From Amycolatopsis balhimycina FH 1894 (lineage in GTDB: Bacteria; Actinomycetota; Actinomycetes; Mycobacteriales; Pseudonocardiaceae): a stretch of DNA of 64,000 nt. A program made the translations under genes and the position numbers. Under the pieces are notes generated by a model. That model saw only the letters and a program-made list of their open reading frames with translations. It had not been told where the DNA came from and ran no database searches. Numbering within the stretch: position 1 is the stretch's first letter; each line of letters starts with the position of its first letter. Shown here one piece after another: positions 24,859 to 32,715 of this stretch. The stretch lies in NCBI RefSeq assembly GCF_000384295.1, contig NZ_KB913037.1:7751533-7815532 (forward strand). The letters run 5' to 3'.

Positions 24859-25284
24859 GTGAACGCGCCACCTTCACTCGACATCGTCGACGAGACGTTC
24901 CTCGTGGTTCCGCCGTCGACCGTGGCCGCCGCTTTCGCCGATCCCGCGTCCTGGACGCGCTACTGGCCCGACCTGGTCCTCGAGGTCTACACCGACCGCG
25001 GCGACCGGGGCCTGCGCTGGACGGTGCGGGGCGCCCTCGTCGGTACGATGGAGGTCTGGCTCGAGCCGGTGCTCGACGGCACCCTGCTGCACTACTTCCT
25101 GCGGGCGACGCCCGCTGACGCGGCGGGGACGCCCTGCGCGCTGGCGCCGCGTGACCTGCGCCGGGAGTTCGACCGGCGGGCCCGTGCGGCGAAGGCGATC
25201 GCCCTCGGGCTCAAGGAGATCCTGGAGGACGGGCGCGAGCCCGGCGTTCCTCCGCGCGGCGAGGGCAGTTCGGTCGAAAGCTAG
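24859..25284 (+). CDS. SRPBCC-fold polyketide cyclase/dehydrase-like protein
   Basis: A 141-residue START/SRPBCC-like protein: an N-terminal strand (LDIVDETFLVVPPSTVAAAF), helix, then curved sheet with LRWTVRGALVGTMEVWLEPV and a long C-terminal helix (REFDRRARAAKAIALGLKEI). The fold binds a hydrophobic ligand. It opens the rightward cluster divergent from the acyl-CoA ligase. GTG 24859 lies six bases after CATTCT, so a leaderless start is possible. Ligand unknown. Confidence 0.75.
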   Translation: MNAPPSLDIVDETFLVVPPSTVAAAFADPASWTRYWPDLVLEVYTDRGDRGLRWTVRGALVGTMEVWLEPVLDGTLLHYFLRATPADAAGTPCALAPRDLRREFDRRARAAKAIALGLKEILEDGREPGVPPRGEGSSVES

Positions 25285-25295
25285 GGGGACCTGGG

Positions 25296-26090
25296 GTGCG
25301 AGTTCACGTCGTCTCGGACGTGCACGGCAACGCCGACGCGCTGAAGCGGGCGGGGGAGGGGGCCGACGCCCTGGTCGTGCTCGGCGACCTGATCGACTTC
25401 GTCGACTACCACGACTACGAAAAGGGCATCATGGGCGCCCTGTTCGGCGGAGAGAAGGTCGGCGAGTTCGCGCGCCTGCGCCGCGAGGGCACCCGTGACG
25501 AAACCGTTGCCTACTCGCGGACGCTCTGGGCGACCCTCGACGACCCGGGCGCCGCGGTCGACGAGGCCATCCGGGCCCAGTACGCGACGCTGTTCGCGGC
25601 GATGACCGCGCCCACCTACGCCACTCCCGGCAACGTCGACACCCCGGCGCTGTGGCCGGAGTTCGCCGGCGAGGGCGTCCGGGTGCTGGACGGCGAGGTG
25701 GCCGAGATCGGCGGCCTGCGGTTCGGGTTCGTCGGCGGCGCGCTGCTGCCCGACGGCGTCGTCCCGCGCCGCCGCAAGGGCGCCGCCTGGCGGCCCTACC
25801 TGCGGGATCGCGAGGACTACGACCGTGGAGTGGCCGCGCTCACCGACGTCGACGTCCTCTGCACGCACGGGCCGCCCGCCCTGCCGGAGCTGACCTACGA
25901 CGTCGTGGCGCGCCGCAGCGAGATCGGTTCGACGGCGCTGCTGGAGCTGATCCGGGCGCAGCGGCCGCGCTGGTCGGTGTTCGGGCACGTGCACCAGCCC
26001 CTGGCCGCCCGCGCCCGGGTCGGCCTGACCGAGTGCCGTAACGTGGGTCACTTCAAGGAGACCGGGCAGCCCTACGTGCTGCGCTGGTGA
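25296..26090 (+). CDS. Metallophosphoesterase
   Basis: A 264-residue calcineurin-like phosphoesterase with all metal-binding blocks: D8 and H10 in SDVHGN, GDLIDF, GNVD, CTHGPP and FGHVHQP. A phosphodiester or nucleotide is the likely substrate. GTG 25296 follows the preceding stop by eleven bases. It is a constant member of the SRPBCC-ArsA-ROK cluster of actinobacteria, so it may act with those proteins, but its substrate is unknown. Confidence 0.85.
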   Translation: MRVHVVSDVHGNADALKRAGEGADALVVLGDLIDFVDYHDYEKGIMGALFGGEKVGEFARLRREGTRDETVAYSRTLWATLDDPGAAVDEAIRAQYATLFAAMTAPTYATPGNVDTPALWPEFAGEGVRVLDGEVAEIGGLRFGFVGGALLPDGVVPRRRKGAAWRPYLRDREDYDRGVAALTDVDVLCTHGPPALPELTYDVVARRSEIGSTALLELIRAQRPRWSVFGHVHQPLAARARVGLTECRNVGHFKETGQPYVLRW

Positions 26091-26104
26091 CCAACCGCGG
26101 CGGC

Positions 26105-26110
26105 TACGCT
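26105..26110 (+). promoter_or_regulatory. -10 box TACGCT of the second SRPBCC gene (leaderless)
   Basis: TACGCT ends seven bases before ATG 26118, suggesting a separate leaderless transcript for the SRPBCC-ArsA-DUF5304-ROK genes. Confidence 0.45.
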
Positions 26111-26117
26111 TCGACCC

Positions 26118-26555
26118 ATGGCCGAGCAGTCCACACAGTCCATCGAGGTCGACGCCGAGCCCAGCCGGGTGATGGCCGTGATCGCCGACTTCCCCGCGTA
26201 CCCGGAATGGGCCAAGGCCGTCCGGCAGACCGAGGTCCTCGACACCGACGACGGCGGGCGGGCCAAGCAGGTCAAGCTGACCCTCGACGCGGGCCCGATC
26301 AAGGACGTCTACACCCTTGAATACGACTGGGACGACGACGGCCTCGGCGTCAGCTGGCACCTGGTCAAGGGTCAGATGCAGAAGGCGCAGAACGGCCGGT
26401 ACGCGCTGGCGGACCTCGGCGGCGGCCGCACCCGCGTGACGTACACGCTGTCGGTCGAGCTGGCGCTGCCGATGATCGGCCTGCTGCGCCGCAAGGCCGA
26501 AAAGATGGTCATGGACACCGCGCTGAAGGAGCTCAAGAAGCGGGCCGAGGGGTAG
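26118..26555 (+). CDS. SRPBCC family protein
   Basis: A 145-residue START-like domain protein (SIEVDAEPSRVMAVIADFPA, then VLDTDDGGRAKQVKLTLDAG and a C-terminal helix ending ELKKRAEG). It matches the polyketide-cyclase-like proteins coded next to ArsA homologues. The start ATG 26118 has no Shine-Dalgarno sequence and follows a TACGCT box. Four bases separate its stop from the arsA-type start. It likely binds a lipid or other hydrophobic ligand. Confidence 0.8.
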   Translation: MAEQSTQSIEVDAEPSRVMAVIADFPAYPEWAKAVRQTEVLDTDDGGRAKQVKLTLDAGPIKDVYTLEYDWDDDGLGVSWHLVKGQMQKAQNGRYALADLGGGRTRVTYTLSVELALPMIGLLRRKAEKMVMDTALKELKKRAEG

Positions 26556-26559
26556 GCGG

Positions 26560-27687
26560 GTGCGGATCCTGCTGTTCACCGGCAAGGGGGGTGTCGGGAA
26601 GACCACGCTGGCCGCGGCCACCGGCGCCGCCCTCGCCGCCCGCGGCAGGAAGACGCTCGTCGTATCCACCGACCCGGCGCACTCGCTCGCCGACGCGTAC
26701 GGGCACCCGCTGGGCGCGGAACCGTCCGAAGTGGACACTCTGCTCGCCGGTGTGCAGGTCGACGCGCGGACGCTGGTCGACACCACCTGGCACCGGCTGC
26801 GCGTGGAGCTGCAGGCCGTCCTGGCCGGCGCCGGACTCGATACCTTGGACGCCGAAGAGCTCACCGTGCTGCCCGGCGTCGACGAGCTGCTCGCCCTGAC
26901 CGAGGTCCGCCGGCTGGCCGAGGACGGCCGGTGGGACACCCTCGTCGTCGACTGCGGGCCGACGGCCGAGACGCTGCGGCTGCTCGCCCTGCCCGAGGCC
27001 GTGTCGGGTTACCTGCCCCGCGTGTTCGGGCGCCGCGTCGCCGAGCCGGTGCGCCGGCTCGGCGTCCACCTCGACGGCCTGCGCGCACTGCTCACCGACC
27101 CGTCGGTGACGACGGTCCGGCTGGTGCTGACGCCGGAACGGGTGGTCGTCGCCGAGGCGCGGCGCACGCTCAGCTCACTGGCCCTGCGCGGCATCGCCGT
27201 CGACGGCCTGATCGCGAACCGGCTGATGCCCGCGCCCGGGTTCTGGCGCGGCGGCGCCGCGACGTGGCTGCGCACGCGCCGCGCGCAGCAGGACGCCGTG
27301 CTCGCCGAACTCGCCGCCACCGGGATCGCGCCGGTCGCCCGGGTCGAGCACCGCGCCGCCGAACCGGTCGGGCTGCCCGCGCTGCTGGAGATCGCCGCCG
27401 AGCTGTACCGCGGCGGCGATCCCTTGGACGGCAACGGGATGCCCGTGACCCCGCTGCTGCGCGTGCGGCGCGCCCCGGACGGGTACACCCTGCGCGTCGC
27501 GATCCCGCTCGCGCGGGACGCCGAGGTCGATCTCGCCCGCGTCGACGACGACCTGGCGATCACCGTGGACGGCTTCCGCAGGCTGATCGCCCTGCCGGAG
27601 TCGCTGCGGCCGTGCCGGATCACCGGCGCGGAATCCGACGCCGACGGCCTGGTCGTGAGCCTGGCCGGGAACCGGGGACGCGGGTGA
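26560..27687 (+). CDS. ArsA-family (GET3-like) ATPase
   Basis: A 375-residue deviant-Walker ATPase: GKGGVGKTT (residues 8-16), STDPAHSLADA (switch I, DPAHS) and VVDCGPTAETLR (switch II). A C-terminal HSP20-like beta domain (GYTLRVAIPLARDAEVDLARVDDDLAITV) resembles that of GET3/ArsA relatives. The cysteine triad of arsenite-binding ArsA is not evident, so it is probably not an arsenite pump ATPase and may handle membrane or lipid-linked clients. GTG 26560 begins the conserved N-terminus; the next gene overlaps by four bases. Confidence 0.87.
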   Translation: MRILLFTGKGGVGKTTLAAATGAALAARGRKTLVVSTDPAHSLADAYGHPLGAEPSEVDTLLAGVQVDARTLVDTTWHRLRVELQAVLAGAGLDTLDAEELTVLPGVDELLALTEVRRLAEDGRWDTLVVDCGPTAETLRLLALPEAVSGYLPRVFGRRVAEPVRRLGVHLDGLRALLTDPSVTTVRLVLTPERVVVAEARRTLSSLALRGIAVDGLIANRLMPAPGFWRGGAATWLRTRRAQQDAVLAELAATGIAPVARVEHRAAEPVGLPALLEIAAELYRGGDPLDGNGMPVTPLLRVRRAPDGYTLRVAIPLARDAEVDLARVDDDLAITVDGFRRLIALPESLRPCRITGAESDADGLVVSLAGNRGRG

Positions 27688-28148
27688 GCGAAGAGGAACA
27701 CGGGCCGCGCCTGACGGAGGAGATCCGCCTGCTCGCCGAAATGGTCGCGGAGAAGGCGGCGCCGTGGCTCGAAGGCGTGCTCGCGGCCGGCCACGGAAGC
27801 TTCTTTTCGGGGGTTCCGGGTGGCGAAGCCCCCGGCCCGGGGCGAAGCACCGGTGGTTACGGGACCCCTGACGAGGCGAAACCGGACGGCTCGGCGTGCG
27901 GCTGGTGTCCGCTCTGTGCGATCGTCGCGGTGGTGCGGGGTGAACGGCCCGAGCTGGTCGCGCGGCTGGCCGAGCAGCTCGCGCAGCTGGTGGCCCTGCT
28001 GCGCGCGGTGCTGGCGGACCGCTGGGAGCCGGAGGAGGGCGTGCACATGCCCGGGTTCCGGCCCGCGGCGCGGCCGGCGGCGGACGCCACGGTGCCGACC
28101 AGGGTGCAGCACATCGCCGTCCGCAGGCGCGACGAGTGGGAGAGCTGA
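27684..28148 (+). CDS. DUF5304-like protein with in-frame repeat
   Basis: A 154-residue protein that begins with a helix (TEEIRLLAEMVAEKAAPWLE), contains the cysteine cluster CGWCPLCAI (about residue 74), and ends with a Leu-rich helix (LAEQLAQLVALLRAVL). It resembles DUF5304 proteins coded between arsA and ROK kinase genes. The cysteines may bind a metal. GTG 27684 overlaps the ArsA stop. Residues about 39-59 (SFFSGVPGGEAPGPGRSTGGY) come from a CTTCG repeat read in reverse, inserted between the first helix and the cysteine motif. Confidence 0.75.
   Translation: MSEEEHGPRLTEEIRLLAEMVAEKAAPWLEGVLAAGHGSFFSGVPGGEAPGPGRSTGGYGTPDEAKPDGSACGWCPLCAIVAVVRGERPELVARLAEQLAQLVALLRAVLADRWEPEEGVHMPGFRPAARPAADATVPTRVQHIAVRRRDEWES
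27800..27860 (-). repeat. CTTCG stem-loop repeat, copy in the DUF5304-like gene
   Basis: Read on the minus strand it begins GTAACCACCGGTGCTTCGCC and ends CCCCCGAAAAGAAGC, matching the elements at 21461-21523 and 62061-62123. It shares GCTTCGCCCCGGGCC and the GGGGCTTCGCC segment. Here it is antisense to the host gene, yet still leaves the reading frame open. Confidence 0.8.
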
Positions 28149-29102
28149 GTGCGGACGATAGGGGTGGACGTCGGCGGGACGAGCATCCGGGCCGGCGTGG
28201 TGGACGAACGCGGCTCCCTGCTCGACACGGCCCGCGTCGCGACACCGAGCGAGGAAGGCGCCCTCGAGGACGCCATCGCCGGCGTGGTCGAGGACCTGCG
28301 CAACCGGCACGACGTGGCCGGGGTCGGCCTGGCCGTGGCCGGGTTCGTGGCCCGCGACCGCCGGTCGGTGATGTTCGCGCCACACCTGGCGTGGCGTGGC
28401 GCACCGGTCGCCGACCGGATCGAGAAGCGCGTCGGCCTGCCGGTGCTGCTGGAGCACGACGTCAATTCGGCGATCGTCGGCGAGCACCGCTTCGGCGCGG
28501 CCCGCGGCGCCCAGGTGGCGGCGCTGGTCGCGCTGGGCACGGGCATCGGCGCGGGCCTCCTGCTGGACGGCAAGCTCTACCGGGGCGCCTACGGCGTGGC
28601 GCCGGAGCTGGGCCACCTGACGGTGGTCCGGGGCGGGCGCCCCTGCCCGTGCGGCAAGTACGGCTGCTGGGAGCGGTACTGCAGCGGAACGGCCCTGGCG
28701 GCGACGGCGGTGGAGCTGCTCGCGCGGCACCCGGGCCGGTCGACGGTGCTGGCCCCGCAGGTGGCGGGCGACCCGGGCTCGGTGACGGGCCGCCGGGTGG
28801 CCGGAGCGGCCCGCGACGGCGACCCGATCGCCCAGCTGGCGATGGCGGAGCTGGCGAAGTGGCTCGGCGAAGGCTTGGCCCTGGTGGCGGACGTGTTCGA
28901 CCCGGAGATCATCGTGATCGGCGGCGGCGTGTCGGAGTCGGCGCCCCTGTTCCTGGACGAGGCCCGCGAGCACTACGCGGGCGCGATCACGGGAGCCCGC
29001 CACCGGCCCCTGGCCCGGATCCGCACGGCCCACCTCGGCGACGACACGGCAATCGTCGGCGCGGCGGCCCTCGCCCTGGAAGCAGCCAAAACCCCGGTCT
29101 GA
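28149..29102 (+). CDS. ROK-family glucokinase
   Basis: A 317-residue sugar kinase: GVDVGGTSIRAGVVD (phosphate-binding, residues 4-18), EHDVNSAIVGEHRFGAA (substrate Asp), and the ROK zinc site CPCGKYGCWERYCSG (about 177). It should phosphorylate glucose at C6 with ATP. GTG 28149 directly follows the preceding stop, so it is cotranscribed with arsA. It could feed glucose released by the beta-glucosidase into glycolysis, but that link is inference. Confidence 0.9.
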   Translation: MRTIGVDVGGTSIRAGVVDERGSLLDTARVATPSEEGALEDAIAGVVEDLRNRHDVAGVGLAVAGFVARDRRSVMFAPHLAWRGAPVADRIEKRVGLPVLLEHDVNSAIVGEHRFGAARGAQVAALVALGTGIGAGLLLDGKLYRGAYGVAPELGHLTVVRGGRPCPCGKYGCWERYCSGTALAATAVELLARHPGRSTVLAPQVAGDPGSVTGRRVAGAARDGDPIAQLAMAELAKWLGEGLALVADVFDPEIIVIGGGVSESAPLFLDEAREHYAGAITGARHRPLARIRTAHLGDDTAIVGAAALALEAAKTPV

Positions 29103-29118
29103 CCGGCCCCGGACGTCA

Positions 29119-29163
29119 TGAACGACTCTTTCCTGTCGCCGGACGTCAGGAAAGGGTCGTTCA
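29119..29163. terminator. Hairpin after the ROK kinase gene
   Basis: TGAACGACTCTTTCCTG pairs with 29147-29163 (17 bp, one G-T wobble) across an 11-base loop. It closes the ROK operon. Core AACGACTCTTT belongs to the AANGNCNCNTT family, and it is nearly the same element as 39251-39303. Confidence 0.8.
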
Positions 29164-29213
29164 CGGCGTTCCGGCGGGCCACCGAGCGCGCCGCTCCCGG
29201 CCTCGAACTGTGC

Positions 29214-29219
29214 CAGGCT
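29214..29219 (+). promoter_or_regulatory. Possible -10 box CAGGCT of the NUDIX gene
   Basis: CAGGCT ends six bases before GTG 29226, matching the leaderless spacing seen at several other genes here, though the first base departs from TANNNT. Confidence 0.3.
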
Positions 29220-29225
29220 GGGCGG

Positions 29226-30068
29226 GTGAGCCAGGCGTCCGCGAGCGTGTTCGTCCGCTGCTCCTGCGGGCGGCTGCACTGGGGCCGCTACGGCGCCGCC
29301 GGCCTGCTGCTCGCCGACCCCGCGCGCGGCGTCCTGCTGCAAAGACGCGCCTGGTGGGTGCACCACGGCCGCACCTGGGCCTTGCCCGGCGGCGCCATCG
29401 AAGCCGGGGAGACGGCCGTAAACGCGGCCGCCCGCGAAGCGCTCGAAGAGGCCGCTGTCCCCGTCGACGCCTTCCGCGCGGTCGCCGCGTCCGTGGTGGA
29501 CCATGGAGACTGGAGCTACACGACCGTGCTCGCCCTCGCCGACGGAGCCGAAGCGCGGGCCGCCAACACCGAAAGTGCGGAGGTGCGCTGGGTGGACCCC
29601 GACGACGTGCCCGGGTACCGGCTGCACCGCGACTTCGCGGCCGCCTGGCCGGACCTGCGCGACCGGGTGGGGCAGGAGCTGGTCTTCGTCGTGGACGCGG
29701 CCAACGTCGTCGGCTCGCGGCCGGACGGCTGGTGGCGCGATCGGCACGGTGCCGCCGAGCGCCTCCGCGACCAGCTCGCGAAGCTCGCCGAAGCCGGCGT
29801 GCCGGACCCGGACGACCCGGCCGTGACCTGGTGGCCCCGGATCATCCTGGTCGTCGAAGGGCGGGCCAGGAACGTCCAGTCCGTCCCCGGTGTCGAGGTC
29901 GTCGCGGCGGACACCGACGGCGACTCGAAGATCGTCGAAGTCGTCGCGCGGCAGAAGGCCAAGGTCCTGGTGGCGACGGCCGATCGCGAGCTGCGCCGCC
30001 GCGTGGCAGCGCATGGCGCGTCGATCCTCGGCCCCGGCACGCTCCGGACCCGGCTCGACGAGCTTTAG
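29226..30068 (+). CDS. NUDIX hydrolase with C-terminal NYN/PIN-like domain
   Basis: A 280-residue two-domain protein. The N-terminal NUDIX domain (about 15-150) has GGAIEAGETAVNAAAREALE followed by EAA, a good Nudix box with Ala in place of the last Gly. The C-terminal part starts ELVFVVDAANVVGSRPDGW and continues to KAKVLVATADRELRRRV; its Asp-rich strand ends look like an NYN/PIN nuclease-type domain. A short Cys pair (CSCGRLHWG) lies at the N-terminus. GTG 29226 is chosen because longer frames would begin inside the upstream hairpin. Its stop overlaps that of the convergent ligase gene. Confidence 0.75.
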   Translation: MSQASASVFVRCSCGRLHWGRYGAAGLLLADPARGVLLQRRAWWVHHGRTWALPGGAIEAGETAVNAAAREALEEAAVPVDAFRAVAASVVDHGDWSYTTVLALADGAEARAANTESAEVRWVDPDDVPGYRLHRDFAAAWPDLRDRVGQELVFVVDAANVVGSRPDGWWRDRHGAAERLRDQLAKLAEAGVPDPDDPAVTWWPRIILVVEGRARNVQSVPGVEVVAADTDGDSKIVEVVARQKAKVLVATADRELRRRVAAHGASILGPGTLRTRLDEL

Positions 30069-31204
30069 TCCTTCGCGATCCCGTCCCGCATCTCGGCGAC
30101 CAGCGACGCCATCACGGCCTTGAGGCTGCCCTTGTGCCGTTCGCGAACCGCCCGCTGCCGCCGGTAGCTCGGCCCGTACCGCAGGATCGTCTCGACGTCG
30201 CGCAGCTCGGCCACACAGTCGAGGCGCCGCGCCACCGGCTCCAGCCGGTCCAGCAGGCCGGCGACGTCGTCGGTGACCAGCCGCTCGCGCCCCGCCGCGT
30301 CCAGGATGACGATCGCGTCGGTGCCGTAGCGGGCCGCGCGCCACTTGTTCTCCTGGACGTGCCACGGCGGCAGTGACGGCAGGATTTCGCCGTCGTCGAG
30401 GCGCTCGCTGAAGTCGTCGACCAGGCACTGCGTCAGTGCCGCGATCGCGCCGACCTCCTCCAGCGTCGGCAGCCCGTCGCAGACGCGCATCTCGATCGTG
30501 CCGAGCTTCGGCGACGGCCGGATGTCCCAGCGGATCTCCGAGAAGTGGTCGATCACGCCGGTGGTGAACATGTCCTCGACGTAGCTCTCCAGCTCCGCCC
30601 ACTTCCGGAACTGGAACGGCAGCCCGGCCGTCGGCAGCTGCTGGAACATCAGCGCCCGGTTCGACGCGTACCCGGTGTCCTCGGCGCCCCAGTACGGCGA
30701 CGACGCCGACAGCGCCTGCAGGTGCGGCGCGTAGTTGAGCAGCGCGTCGAGGATCGGCAGCACCTTCTCGCGGTGGTCGACCCCGACGTGGATGTGGACG
30801 CCGTAGATCAGCATCTGCCGTCCCCACCACTGGGTCCGGTCGATGAGCTTGGCGTAGCGCTCCTTGTCCGTGACCTTCTGCTGGTACCAGTTCGAGAACG
30901 GGTGCGTCCCGGCCGAGAACATCTCGACGCCGAGCGGGTCGGCGACGCCGTGCACGACGTCGAGCGAGTCGTTCAGGTCGGCCTTGATCTCGGCGATCGT
31001 GTCGCAGACGCCGGTGATGATCTCGATCGTGTTGAGCAGCAGCTCCTGCTTGATCTTCGGGTGCTCGGCCGCACCGTCCGGGCGGACCGCGTCGAGGATC
31101 TGCTCGGCGACCGAGGACAGCTCGCCGCTGCGCCGGTCCACCAGGCCGAGCTCCCACTCCGCGCCGACGGTCGATCGCCGCGAAGGGCTGAACTCGATGT
31201 GCAT
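30065..31204 (-). CDS. Carboxylate-amine ligase (YbdK / glutamate-cysteine ligase 2 family)
   Basis: A 379-residue GCS2-fold ligase: STVGAEWELGLVDRRSGEL at the N-terminus (metal-binding Glu), INDSLDVV-like helix region, HIHVGVDHREKVL (His pair), and SEIRWDIRPSPKLGTIEMRV (Arg and Glu contacts). Members ligate glutamate to cysteine weakly or have unknown amine substrates. ATG 31204 starts the conserved part; a longer frame would overlap the upstream gene's end. The TAA stop overlaps the TAG of the convergent NUDIX gene. Confidence 0.85.
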   Translation of the reverse strand: MHIEFSPSRRSTVGAEWELGLVDRRSGELSSVAEQILDAVRPDGAAEHPKIKQELLLNTIEIITGVCDTIAEIKADLNDSLDVVHGVADPLGVEMFSAGTHPFSNWYQQKVTDKERYAKLIDRTQWWGRQMLIYGVHIHVGVDHREKVLPILDALLNYAPHLQALSASSPYWGAEDTGYASNRALMFQQLPTAGLPFQFRKWAELESYVEDMFTTGVIDHFSEIRWDIRPSPKLGTIEMRVCDGLPTLEEVGAIAALTQCLVDDFSERLDDGEILPSLPPWHVQENKWRAARYGTDAIVILDAAGRERLVTDDVAGLLDRLEPVARRLDCVAELRDVETILRYGPSYRRQRAVRERHKGSLKAVMASLVAEMRDGIAKD

Positions 31205-31214
31205 CGCGTGCGCG

Positions 31215-31739
31215 TCAGACCTGGGCGCCGTTGCTGGGGTCGGCGCCGGGCGGCGGTCCCTGCCGGACGCGGAGCAGCAGCAGCGCAATGGACGTCGCGA
31301 GCGCGAGGATGCCCAGCGGTGTCGCCACCGTCGGGCCGACCCCGATCGCGCCGGGCAGGATCAGCAGGAACAGCCCGGCCAGGAACAGCAGCAGGATGAG
31401 GAACGCGCCCATCTTCGGCCGCGGCAGCGGCGGCGGCTCCGGCGGGACGTAGTGCTCGTCGTCGTCCGCGGGGTCGTCGGAGAACATCGTGGCGTCCCAC
31501 GACGTGCCGCCGGACCGCCAGCCGGGCTCCGGCGGGGTGTCCACGACCGGCGGCTCGGCGGGCCGCTCCGGCGTCTTCCGCGACTCGTTCTCCGCGCCCA
31601 CCCCGGGCGCGGTGGCGGCTCCGGTGCCGGTGTCCGCGGTGTCCTCTTCGGGCAGCCCGAACCCGCCGGCCCGCAGGTCGGCGACGATCTCGGCGAACGT
31701 CGCGTCGACGTCCTCCGGCCCGTCCTTCCCGCGGCTCAT
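31215..31739 (-). CDS. Acidic-head two-helix membrane protein (hypothetical)
   Basis: A 174-residue protein. The N-terminal half is acidic and Pro/Gly-rich (PEDVDATFAEIVADLRAGGF at the very start, then disordered); two adjacent membrane helices lie at about 116-137 and 140-161 (MGAFLILLLFLAGLFLLILP and TPLGILALATSIALLLL). The tail is short. I know no function. ATG 31739 overlaps the stop of the upstream esterase (ATGA), and its own stop is ten bases from the ligase start, so the three genes form one operon. Confidence 0.75.
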   Translation of the reverse strand: MSRGKDGPEDVDATFAEIVADLRAGGFGLPEEDTADTGTGAATAPGVGAENESRKTPERPAEPPVVDTPPEPGWRSGGTSWDATMFSDDPADDDEHYVPPEPPPLPRPKMGAFLILLLFLAGLFLLILPGAIGVGPTVATPLGILALATSIALLLLRVRQGPPPGADPSNGAQV

Positions 31740-32503
31740 GCGGTCTCCTCCGGCTGGGTGGCGTGTGCTTTCGCGAACTCGACGCTGCGCGTGAAGATCA
31801 CCTCGGCGTCGTTGTCCTGCGTCGCCACGTGGTAGCTGTTTTCGAGCACGACCTCGGTGACGTCGGTGCTGGAGACGCCGCCGGCCACCAGCTGCGAGTT
31901 CACCGGCTCGACGACGTGGTCGACCGACGAGTGCAGCAGCAGTACCGGCTGGGTCACCTTGGCCAGGTCGGCGCGCACGATCGCCCACAGCTTCGCCAGG
32001 CTCGCCGCCGCGCGCACCGGGGTCCGCGGGTAGGCCAGCTCCGTCTCGCCCGGCTTCTTGATGTCGTTCGCGATCGCCGGCACCGACGGCACCACCCGGC
32101 CCAGCACCGGCAGCAGCCGCGTGTCCCACTTCAGCCGCGTCACGGACGGGTTGACCAGCACGATCCCGGCGATCCGGTCGCCGAACTCCTCGGCGAGGCG
32201 CAGCGTGAGGGTGCCGCCCATCGACAGGCCGCCGACGAAGACGTTCTTGCACGTCGCCAGCAGCGCGAGCAGCGCCTCCCGGACCGCGCCGTACCAGTCC
32301 TCCCACGTCGTGCGGTTGAGGTCCTGCCACCGGGTGCCGTGGCCGGGCAGCAGCGGGCAGCGCACCGTGAACCCGGCCCCGGCCAGGTGGTCACCCCAGG
32401 CCCGCATGCTCGCCGGGGTACCGGTGAACCCGTGGCAGAGCAGGAACCCGGTTTCGGCCGAACCGGTGTGGCCGAACGGTTCCGCGCCGGCGAGCACGCC
32501 CAT
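31736..32503 (-). CDS. Alpha/beta-hydrolase, carboxylesterase/monoacylglycerol lipase type
   Basis: A 255-residue esterase of the Est30-like group. The oxyanion segment is LLCHGFTGTP, the nucleophile Ser is in GLSMGG, Asp in HSSVDHVVEP and His in ENSYHVATQDND, a complete triad. Substrates are probably short to medium acyl esters or monoglycerides. ATG 32503 follows GGAAGGCGA; an in-frame ATG at 32539 is less well placed. It heads the operon esterase, membrane protein, ligase, and is divergent from the acyltransferase gene. Confidence 0.87.
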   Translation of the reverse strand: MGVLAGAEPFGHTGSAETGFLLCHGFTGTPASMRAWGDHLAGAGFTVRCPLLPGHGTRWQDLNRTTWEDWYGAVREALLALLATCKNVFVGGLSMGGTLTLRLAEEFGDRIAGIVLVNPSVTRLKWDTRLLPVLGRVVPSVPAIANDIKKPGETELAYPRTPVRAAASLAKLWAIVRADLAKVTQPVLLLHSSVDHVVEPVNSQLVAGGVSSTDVTEVVLENSYHVATQDNDAEVIFTRSVEFAKAHATQPEETA

Positions 32504-32715
32504 GCGATCGCCTTCCGTGTGAGCGGTGGATCTGTCCATGCTCTCACGCCCGGCGAGCGTTGTGGGGCTCCGCCCGGGCCCGGAATTCGCTGTGAGATCG
32601 ATCGCTGCCGAAGTGGTAACCGGGTGGTCTGCGTTGTGCGGCGGCCACCCGGCTTCGTAGGCTGTCCGACGCGGGTGAACAGGGGCTGCGGCTGCGATGG
32701 AGGACTGAGGCACCG

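Noticed and set aside
29118..29225. A longer NUDIX start giving MNDSFLSPDVRKG
   Set aside because: Those codons are the hairpin at 29119-29163; the repeat encodes similar peptides at other loci without any gene, so it is not a native N-terminus.
27009..31157. A 1382-codon minus-strand open frame
   Set aside because: It is antisense to ArsA, DUF5304, ROK and NUDIX genes with clear domains, and its Arg/Ala/Gly-rich product looks like an out-of-frame translation of high-G+C DNA.
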